Positions 5,534-10,904 of a DNA stretch of 19,701 nucleotides are shown here, piece by piece. Source of the DNA: Chloroflexota bacterium (GTDB lineage: Bacteria; Chloroflexota; Anaerolineae; UBA4142); assembly GCA_016199405.1 (NCBI GenBank), contig JACQGS010000063.1, positions 1-19,701 on the forward strand, given 5' to 3'. Position 1 is the first letter of the stretch. The number at the start of each line of letters is the position of its first letter. The translations under genes were made by a program, and so were the position numbers. Below the pieces are notes generated by a model. That model saw only the letters and a program-made list of their open reading frames with translations. It had not been told where the DNA came from and searched no databases.

Positions 5534-7456
5534 TCACTCCACCGTCACACTCTTCGCCAAATTGCGCGGCTGATCCACATCGCAGCCGCGTTTCAGCGCG
5601 ACATAGTACGCCAAGAGTTGCAACGGCACGACGGCAACGACCGGCGCGAATTCTTCCGCGACGCGCGGCAGATAAATTACATCCTGCGCGAGTTGAGCGA
5701 TGTGCTGAGCGCCAGTCGAAGCATCGCCTTCGGTCGTGAGCGCGATCACCGGCGCGGAACGCGCGCGCACCTCTTGAATGTTGCTCACCACTTTATCCAG
5801 CGCCGCGCTGTGCGTCGCAATCGCGATCACCGGAATTTCCGGGTCGAGCATCGCGATCGGTCCGTGCTTCAATTCGCCGGCAGGATAGCCCTCCGCGTGC
5901 AAGTAACTGATCTCTTTGAGTTTCAGCGCGCCTTCGAGCGCGGTCGGATAGCCAAAGCCGCGCCCAAAGAAAAAGATACTGCGCCGCGTCCAAATTTTTT
6001 CCGCAAGCGCGCGCATCTGATGATCCAAGCCCATCGCGGCTTCCACGCGATCCGGCAATTCCGCCATCTGCCGCGCGATTTCCGCGACGCGCGCGGCATC
6101 GAGCGTCCCGCGCCGCTGCGCCCAATCCAGCGCGATCAGTTCAAGCAACAATGCTTGCGCGGAAAAAGTTTTCGACGCGACGACGCCGATTTCGGGACCG
6201 ACGTGCAAATTGACGACCGCCGTCGCGCCGCGCGTGATCGAACTGCCGATCGTGTTCGTCAGCGCGAGCGTTTGCGCGCCGGCAGATTTCGCGAGCCGCA
6301 TGCTCGCGAGCGTATCCGCCGTTTCGCCGGATTGCGTGATGAGAATCGCGAGCGTCCGGTCGTCAATCACCGGCGATGCGTAGCGAAATTCGGACGCGAT
6401 GATCGCTTCTGCCGGCACGCGCACCCATTCTTCGATCACGCGTTTGCCGATCAAGCCCGCGTTGAACGATGACCCGCACGCGAGCAACAGCACGCGGTTC
6501 ACGCGCGCGAGATCAAGCGCGTCGAGTTCATCGAGATGCGCGCCGCGTTCATCCACACGCCCACGCAAAGCATTCGCGAGCGCGGCGGGCTGTTCGTGTA
6601 TTTCTTTCAAAAAGAAATGCGGATAGCCGCCCTTCTCCGCCGCTTGCACGTCCCAATTCACCTCAAACGGCTCGCGCTCGACTTCAACGCCATCGAGCGT
6701 GTAGAGATGCACCGCCTCGCGCGTCAGCGCGGCAATTTCGCCGTCTTCGATCAGCAGAACGCGTTTCGTATGCGGCAAGAGCGCCGGGATGTCGGACGCG
6801 ATAAAATTTTCGCCGTCGCCGATGCCGACGATCAGCGGCGAAAAATGCCGCGCGCCGATCAGTAATTCCGGATTTTGCAAATCGATCACGCCGATGCCGT
6901 ACGTCCCGCGCACTTTTTTCAACGCGCGCTGGACCGCAGAGGTCAGCGCGAGCGCTTGCCCCTTCTCCCTTTGAGGAAGAGGGCTGGGGTGAGGGTTAGT
7001 ATCGCCCCTCACCTGTCCTCTCCCCTGCGGGGAGAGGGCTTGAAGTTCCTCCTCAATCAAATGCGCGAGCACTTCGGTATCCGTCTCCGTCGCAAACTTG
7101 TGTCCTTGCGCGCGCAAATCCTCGCGCAGTTCCGCGTAATTCTCAATGATGCCGTTATGCACGACCGCGATTCTGCCGGCACAATCGGTGTGCGGATGCG
7201 CGTTCGTATCGTTCGGCGCGCCGTGCGTCGCCCAACGCGTATGCCCGAGTCCGAGCGTGCCGCGCGGCGCGCTGCCGTTGAGATTGTCAACGAGTTTTTG
7301 GAGTTTGCCTTCGTTCTTGCGAATCGCGATGATGCCGTCGGCTTGCAAGATCGCAATGCCGGCAGAGTCGTAGCCGCGATATTCCAGCCGGCGCAAACCG
7401 TCGAGCAAAATCGGCGTCGCGTCGCGCGGACCGGTATAGCCCACAATGCCACACAT
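5534..7456 (-). CDS. glmS: Glutamine--fructose-6-phosphate aminotransferase (isomerizing)
   Basis: Makes glucosamine-6-phosphate from fructose-6-phosphate and glutamine, the first step towards UDP-GlcNAc for the cell envelope. The N-terminal glutaminase (Ntn hydrolase) starts MCGIVGYTG with the nucleophile Cys2 and contains GHTRWATHG and HNGIIENY. Two SIS domains follow (LLACGSSFNAG, LITQSGETADT, ALEGALKLKEISYLHAEGYPAGELKHGP), ending with the conserved DVDQPRNLAKSVTVE. The ATG at 7456 has AGGAGG seven bases upstream. At 640 residues it is about 30 longer than usual. The excess is residues ~141-171, encoded by a palindromic repeat that keeps the frame open and falls after ETDTEVLAHLIEEEL. All catalytic motifs are intact, so the enzyme is probably active. 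Confidence 0.96.
   Translation of the reverse strand: MCGIVGYTGPRDATPILLDGLRRLEYRGYDSAGIAILQADGIIAIRKNEGKLQKLVDNLNGSAPRGTLGLGHTRWATHGAPNDTNAHPHTDCAGRIAVVHNGIIENYAELREDLRAQGHKFATETDTEVLAHLIEEELQALSPQGRGQVRGDTNPHPSPLPQREKGQALALTSAVQRALKKVRGTYGIGVIDLQNPELLIGARHFSPLIVGIGDGENFIASDIPALLPHTKRVLLIEDGEIAALTREAVHLYTLDGVEVEREPFEVNWDVQAAEKGGYPHFFLKEIHEQPAALANALRGRVDERGAHLDELDALDLARVNRVLLLACGSSFNAGLIGKRVIEEWVRVPAEAIIASEFRYASPVIDDRTLAILITQSGETADTLASMRLAKSAGAQTLALTNTIGSSITRGATAVVNLHVGPEIGVVASKTFSAQALLLELIALDWAQRRGTLDAARVAEIARQMAELPDRVEAAMGLDHQMRALAEKIWTRRSIFFFGRGFGYPTALEGALKLKEISYLHAEGYPAGELKHGPIAMLDPEIPVIAIATHSAALDKVVSNIQEVRARSAPVIALTTEGDASTGAQHIAQLAQDVIYLPRVAEEFAPVVAVVPLQLLAYYVALKRGCDVDQPRNLAKSVTVE
6957..7043. 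repeat. Palindromic repeat inserted in frame within glmS
   Basis: The stretch contains the near-perfect palindrome CCTCTCCCCTGCGGGGAGAGG (around 7017-7038). Left of it is a second arm, with GGTGAGGG pairing with CCCCTCACC across a short spacer and a CCTTCTCCCTTTGAGGAAGAGGG hairpin. On the coding strand it reads LSPQGRGQVRG and NPHPSPLPQREKG. This Pro/Gln/Arg-rich composition is foreign to the enzyme and is known from palindromic repeats that enter bacterial genes. Confidence 0.8.
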
Positions 7457-7480
7457 GGGAAACCCTCCTGAGGAATTTTA

Positions 7481-7549
7481 GATTTCGGATTTGCGATTTC
7501 GGATTTCACGCGCAGAAAAGCCGCGTTCCGAAATCCGCAATCCGAATTT
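7481..7549. repeat. Inverted repeat of GATTTCGG words upstream of glmS
   Basis: The left arm (7485-7503) and right arm (7528-7546) match as inverted copies at about 16 of 19 positions. The words resemble those of the hairpin at 2571-2630. It ends about 25 bases before the glmS start, leaving the ribosome binding site free. Confidence 0.6.
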
Positions 7550-7720
7550 GATCTGCCAACCTCGCGCGTTCTTGTCCCGCCGATTGCTCGCCGGATTTGC
7601 TCGCGCGATTTTTGTTTGGAGGGGAAACTGGCGAATCGCCGGAGCATTTGGCAATTCGCGTTCAGGAACGTGGCGCGTTCCCGGGAGGCATCCGCTGATC
7701 TGTTCGATTTTCCTCGAAAT

Positions 7721-7765
7721 GTCACTCTGAGATTCTTCGGCGCAAAGCCCGCGCCTCAGAATGAC
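7721..7765. repeat. Small REP-like palindrome (GTCACTCTGAG...CTCAGAATGAC)
   Basis: The ends are inverted copies of each other with one mismatch over 11 bases, and GATTCTTCGG lies just inside the left end. It is related in layout, but not in exact sequence, to the GTCATTGCGAG elements at 145-231 and 10098-10198. Confidence 0.6.
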
Positions 7766-7942
7766 AAACCAAGTTAATTCCATCTCGCGATGGAAAACCT
7801 CCGACCTCGTCAAGTCTGAAAGTTGGAAGATGGAAATTAGAAACGTGTTCTCCGCAAGAACGGCATCCAACTTCCAACATCTAACTTCCAGACCCCTAGC
7901 GCTCTTCCCCTTCTAATCTCTCAATCTCTCAATCTCTAATTT

Positions 7943-8644
7943 CTACCCATCACCTCCTTCATTTCGTTTCACCGGCAACAAATATTCCGGCTCGCGCAAA
8001 TTGCCTTCATAGTAACCGTGCAAATCCGCCGGCATCAACTGCGCGAGATAGTACATCAACTCGTCCGAAATTTTCGACAGCAATTCGCGCGACACCCTGC
8101 CGTCCATTTTTTCCAGCGCAACCGGCGCGCCGACGTACAAGTGCATTGGCGTTTTGCGAAACCGCGCGAGATTTTTCCACAACGGCTTGCCACCCCAGAC
8201 CGCGACCGGCAAAATCACCGCGCCGCTACGGATCGCCAGCATTATAGCCCCTTCGCGCCCGCGCTGCAATTTGCCGGACTCACTGCGATGCCCTTCCGGC
8301 GCGATGCCCATCGCATAACCCTGTTTCAAAATCTGCAAGCCGACTTTGAACGCGCTCACGTCCGCTTTGCCGCGCCGCACCGGAAACGCGCCGTACGCGC
8401 GCAAGATGCCGCCGAGAATGGGCCAACTGAAAATTTCGACTTTGCCCATCGACGCGATATAGCGCGGCAGGTACGGTCCGAGCAAAACCGGATCGAGCCA
8501 ACTGCTGTGACTGATCGCGATAATCAGCGCGCCGTCGCGCGGAACACGCTGCGTGCCGCGCACTTCCACGCGCAGAATCAGCGAAAAGACGAAACGCAAA
8601 AATGCGTTGCTGAAATTATAAAACCACAGCGGATCGCGCTTCAC
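7943..8644 (-). CDS. plsC: 1-acylglycerol-3-phosphate acyltransferase family protein (PlsC type)
   Basis: Transfers an acyl chain to lysophosphatidic acid (or a related lysolipid) at the membrane in phospholipid synthesis. 233 residues. HSSWLD (H46, D51) is the HX4D catalytic motif. EGHRS (117-121) is the acceptor-binding block, usually EGTRS, here with His for Thr. FPVRR and VILPVAVWGG are also characteristic. The frame opens further upstream inside cmk. The GTG at 8644 is chosen because it forms a GTGA overlap with the cmk stop and has GGAGGGG eight bases before it. Last gene of the scpB-rluB-cmk-plsC cluster; cmk-plsC adjacency is common in bacteria. The PlsC symbol reflects the family; the exact lyso-substrate is not shown. 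Confidence 0.85.
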   Translation of the reverse strand: MKRDPLWFYNFSNAFLRFVFSLILRVEVRGTQRVPRDGALIIAISHSSWLDPVLLGPYLPRYIASMGKVEIFSWPILGGILRAYGAFPVRRGKADVSAFKVGLQILKQGYAMGIAPEGHRSESGKLQRGREGAIMLAIRSGAVILPVAVWGGKPLWKNLARFRKTPMHLYVGAPVALEKMDGRVSRELLSKISDELMYYLAQLMPADLHGYYEGNLREPEYLLPVKRNEGGDG

Positions 8645-9342
8645 CGCGCGTGCCCCTCCACCACTTGCCACACCCGCTCCAAAACTTGTTCGACCGTCAA
8701 GCCGGTCGAATCAACCAATACCGCGTCATCGGCTTTTTTCAATGGCGCGACCGAACGCGTCGAATCAATTTCATCGCGCCGGCGAATTTCGTCCAACACG
8801 CTTTCAAATTCGACCTTCTCTCCGCGCGCCCATCGCTCGAGATGCCGCCGCCGGGCGCGCTCGGCTTCGCTCGCATCGAGATAAATTTTCAAATCCGCGT
8901 CCGGAAAAACGACCGTGCCGATATCGCGCCCAACCATCACCACGCGCCCGCGCTCGCCGACGCGGCGCTGTTGCGCGCGCATCGCCTCGCGCACGCCGCG
9001 ATAGGCGGACACGGTAGATACATTCGCATCCACTTTACGCTCGCGAATCTCCCACGTCACATCACGATGATCCGCGCGCACCGTATATTGCCGCCCATCA
9101 TTTTGATCCGGCGGCGAAATATCAATCAGAATTTTCTCCGCGAGTTGAGTGATCGCCGCTTCGTCCGGAATCGGCAGCGCGCGCGCGATGGCGGCAGCCG
9201 TGACGACTCGGTACATGACGCCGGTATCGAAATACAAATAGCCCATTTTTTTTGCCAAGAGTTCTCCGACCGTGCTCTTGCCCGACGCTGCGGGACCATC
9301 AATCGCAATGACCGAGACCGTTTTGGAGGGGGATGAAATCAA
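8641..9342 (-). CDS. cmk: Cytidylate kinase
   Basis: Phosphorylates CMP and dCMP with ATP in pyrimidine nucleotide synthesis; cytoplasmic. 233 residues, standard length. The P-loop is GPAASGKST (16-24). YFDTGVMYR, GRDIGTVVFPDADLKIYLDAS and RRDEIDSTRSVAPLKKADDA are the CMP-binding and lid motifs of bacterial Cmk. The start is a TTG at 9342-9340 overlapping the stop of the upstream gene as TTGA, with AAGGA nine bases upstream. No ATG or GTG exists before the P-loop that would keep the N-terminal strand. Coupled at both ends, to the pseudouridine synthase gene before it and plsC after it. Confidence 0.94.
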   Translation of the reverse strand: MISSPSKTVSVIAIDGPAASGKSTVGELLAKKMGYLYFDTGVMYRVVTAAAIARALPIPDEAAITQLAEKILIDISPPDQNDGRQYTVRADHRDVTWEIRERKVDANVSTVSAYRGVREAMRAQQRRVGERGRVVMVGRDIGTVVFPDADLKIYLDASEAERARRRHLERWARGEKVEFESVLDEIRRRDEIDSTRSVAPLKKADDAVLVDSTGLTVEQVLERVWQVVEGHAR

Positions 9343-10085
9343 TCTGCTTTTTCCTTGCGCTCACCTTGTTTCAGATCGCGGACTTGCGCCGCGCTCAATT
9401 CGCGCCACTCGCCCGCGCGCAGATCGCCGAGCAAGATCGGACCGAGGCGGATGCGAATCAAGCGCGTGACCGGATGCCCCAACACCGCGCACATATTTCG
9501 AATCTCGCGCTTTTTGCCTTCGTGTAAAACCATTTTGATCCACGCTTGCCCGCGCGGCGCCGCGCCAAATTTCTGCTTGCTTGCCGCGCGCCCGGCGCGA
9601 TCGGCTTTGTAGCGTTCGCCTTCGTACACGACCCCGCGCCGCCACGCCGCGAAGGCGCGATCGTCCGGCTCGCCGCGCACCAACACCAAATATTCTTTCG
9701 CGTGCTGATAGCGCGGATGCGAAAGTCGCAGTGCAACATCGCCGTCGTTCGTCAAGAGCAGCAAGCCCTCGCTCTGCGCGTCCAGCCGTCCGACCGGATA
9801 CAAGCGCTCGCCGGCATCCACCAAATCAACCGCGAGTGGTTTGCCGCGCTCTTCGTCTAAATCGCTCAGATAACCTTTCGGCTTGTAGAGGACGATATAT
9901 TTTTTTACTTCGGCGCGAATCGTTTTGCCGTCGACGACAATGCGGTCGCGCGCCGGATCGACTTTGCTCCCCAACGTGTTGACGATTTGCCCGTTGACGA
10001 GCACGCGCCCCGCCAAAATGATTTCTTCGGCTTTGCGCCGCGAGGCAATGCCGGCATGGGCAAGAATTTTTTGTAGACGTTCCAT
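9339..10085 (-). CDS. rluB: 23S rRNA pseudouridine synthase, RluB/RsuA family
   Basis: Isomerises a uridine in rRNA. 248 residues. The N-terminal S4 RNA-binding domain is residues 1-60 (RLQKILAHAGIASRRKAEEIILAGRVLVNG). The catalytic domain has GRLDAQSEGLLLLTNDG with catalytic Asp102. KMVLHEGKKREIRNMCAVLGHPVTRLIRIRLGPI is the conserved late block. An upstream extension of 23 residues is possible, but it is read from the REP-like palindrome (RRLLRFARND), so the ATG at 10085 is the true start. In many bacteria scpB is followed by this enzyme and cmk, as here. The exact target uridine (RluB versus RsuA or RluE) is assigned from that context and is less sure than the family. Confidence 0.9.
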   Translation of the reverse strand: MERLQKILAHAGIASRRKAEEIILAGRVLVNGQIVNTLGSKVDPARDRIVVDGKTIRAEVKKYIVLYKPKGYLSDLDEERGKPLAVDLVDAGERLYPVGRLDAQSEGLLLLTNDGDVALRLSHPRYQHAKEYLVLVRGEPDDRAFAAWRRGVVYEGERYKADRAGRAASKQKFGAAPRGQAWIKMVLHEGKKREIRNMCAVLGHPVTRLIRIRLGPILLGDLRAGEWRELSAAQVRDLKQGERKEKAD

Positions 10086-10097
10086 AATTCGTTCCGC

Positions 10098-10198
10098 GTC
10101 ATTGCGAGCGAAGCGAAGCAATCTCCGCGCCGCACTTAGATTGCTTCGGCGCATCCTTCGGCTCGCTTCGCTCGCTCAGGATCGCGCCTCGCAATGAC
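10098..10198. repeat. REP-like palindromic repeat, copy 2
   Basis: 101 bp bounded by GTCATTGCGAG and CTCGCAATGAC, the same ends as at 145-231. GAAGCGAAGCAATCTCCGCG lies inside the left end, matching in inverted sense the right end of copy 1. A second inner hairpin (around 10159-10176, GGCTCGCTTCGCTCGCTC) makes it longer. It fills the gap between scpB and the pseudouridine synthase gene. Confidence 0.8.
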
Positions 10199-10208
10199 GT
10201 ATTGAGAT

Positions 10209-10775
10209 TTATGCTTCTTTCAAACTTTCCGCAACTCGTTCCAATTTTTCTTCCAGCACGTCTTCGGCTTCTTCTTCCAGCGCCGGCAAATCTTCCAAAT
10301 CGCGCAAGCCAAAGTTCTGCAAGAATTCAAACGTCGTCGTGTAGAGAATCGGACGCCCGGCAGTTTCTTGCCGCCCGGCTTCTTGAATCAGACTGCGCGT
10401 GAGCAACGTGTGAATGACGCCGTCGCAATTGACGCCGCGCACCGCTTCGATCGCGGTGCGCGTCATGGGCTGACGATACGCGATGATCGCGAGCGTCTCC
10501 AGCGCCGCGCTCGATAAATGTCCGCTGCCATCCAAGCCCAAAAATTTCTGAATGATTGCGGCGGCTTCGGGCGCGCTGACCAATTGCACTTTGTCGCGTA
10601 CGCGTTGCAACCGGATGCCGCGTCCTTTGTACTCCCGCTTCAACTCCGCCAGCATCTGCTCGACCGGTTCAACGCCAACATCCAATGCCTTTGCCAACGC
10701 GGCAACCGTCACCGGCGCTTCGGCAACAAAGAGCAGACTTTCCACTTGCAACTTGAATCCGTCAGGCAATTCCAT
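10209..10775 (-). CDS. scpB: Segregation and condensation protein B
   Basis: Dimeric winged-helix partner of the kleisin ScpA in the SMC condensin complex. 188 residues with two winged-helix domains. The first opens LQVESLLFVAEAPVTVAALAKAL. The second carries LSSAALETLAIIAYRQPMTRTAIEAVRGVNCDGVIHTLLTRSLIQEAGRQETAGRPILYTTT, the most conserved block in the family. The tail is acidic and helical (EEEAEDVLEEKLERVAESLKEA). The ATG at 10775 lacks a strong ribosome binding site. The mRNA leader before it is almost entirely a CGCGAAAG-type tandem repeat. First gene after the promoter at 10904-10876. Confidence 0.94.
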   Translation of the reverse strand: MELPDGFKLQVESLLFVAEAPVTVAALAKALDVGVEPVEQMLAELKREYKGRGIRLQRVRDKVQLVSAPEAAAIIQKFLGLDGSGHLSSAALETLAIIAYRQPMTRTAIEAVRGVNCDGVIHTLLTRSLIQEAGRQETAGRPILYTTTFEFLQNFGLRDLEDLPALEEEAEDVLEEKLERVAESLKEA

Positions 10776-10784
10776 TTTTCGATT

Positions 10785-10872
10785 TCGCGTTCATTCGCGC
10801 CTTTCGCGCCCTTTCGCGTACTCTCGCGCTTTCGCGCCCTTTCGCGTTCTTTCGCGTTTTTTCGCGTCCTCA
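10785..10872. repeat. Tandem TTTCGCG repeat forming the scpB leader
   Basis: Eight or so imperfect copies of a 7 to 11-base unit around TTTCGCG (reading ACGCGAAAG on the mRNA strand). It occupies nearly all of the space between the predicted transcription start and the scpB ATG. A 19-base stretch at 10839-10857 (CTTTCGCGTTCTTTCGCGT) recurs exactly, in the same orientation, inside yfhO at 13002-13020. Confidence 0.75.
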
Positions 10873-10875
10873 AAC

Positions 10876-10904
10876 ATTATACCCTAATTCGTACGCCTGC
10901 CCAA
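10876..10904 (-). promoter_or_regulatory. Predicted sigma70-type promoter for scpB-rluB-cmk-plsC
   Basis: TTGGGC (10904-10899), 17 bases, then TATAAT (10881-10876) on the minus strand. The -35 lies in the last codons of yfhO and the -10 falls just after its stop (10884). The -10 is perfect, the -35 matches four of six. Confidence 0.5.

Larger units (their letters stand above)
7457..7942. other. Gene-free, repeat-rich stretch upstream of glmS
   Basis: No convincing gene lies in these 486 bases; open frames here are short or pass through repeats. From right to left it holds: a tandem TCTCAATC array (7913-7937); inverted TTGGAAG/CTTCCAA words (about 7816-7890); a 7-bp hairpin TTCCATC-TCGC-GATGGAA (7778-7795); a small palindromic element (7721-7765); a GGAACG-CGCCA-CGTTCC hairpin (near 7664-7682); an imperfect GCGAATTGCC/GGCGATTCGC hairpin (near 7631-7661); and an inverted GATTTCGG repeat (7481-7549). 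If glmS is transcribed from the right, much of this is its leader. No consensus promoter was found in it. Confidence 0.6.

Noticed and set aside
5420..6472. Plus-strand 350-codon frame antisense to glmS
   Set aside because: Long antisense frame explained by GC-rich codon structure; the translation is Arg/His/Asp-rich and unlike any protein family.
7640..7700. Possible T-box or glmS-ribozyme leader
   Set aside because: Stems are present, but the T-box consensus and the ribozyme core were not found.
7057..7725. Minus-strand open frame overlapping glmS and its leader
   Set aside because: It is out of frame with glmS, Arg/Ser-rich, and covers the conserved glutaminase motifs in another frame; a shadow of glmS.
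7478..7870. Minus-strand 130-codon open frame upstream of glmS
   Set aside because: It runs through an inverted repeat, a REP-like palindrome and hairpins, has repeat-derived peptide sequence and resembles no family.
7713..7937. CRISPR-like array
   Set aside because: The repeated words are 7-10 bases, degenerate and unspaced; no uniform repeat-spacer structure.
10086..10154. N-terminal extension of the pseudouridine synthase
   Set aside because: It is read from the REP-like palindrome and precedes the conserved S4 domain start at 10085.
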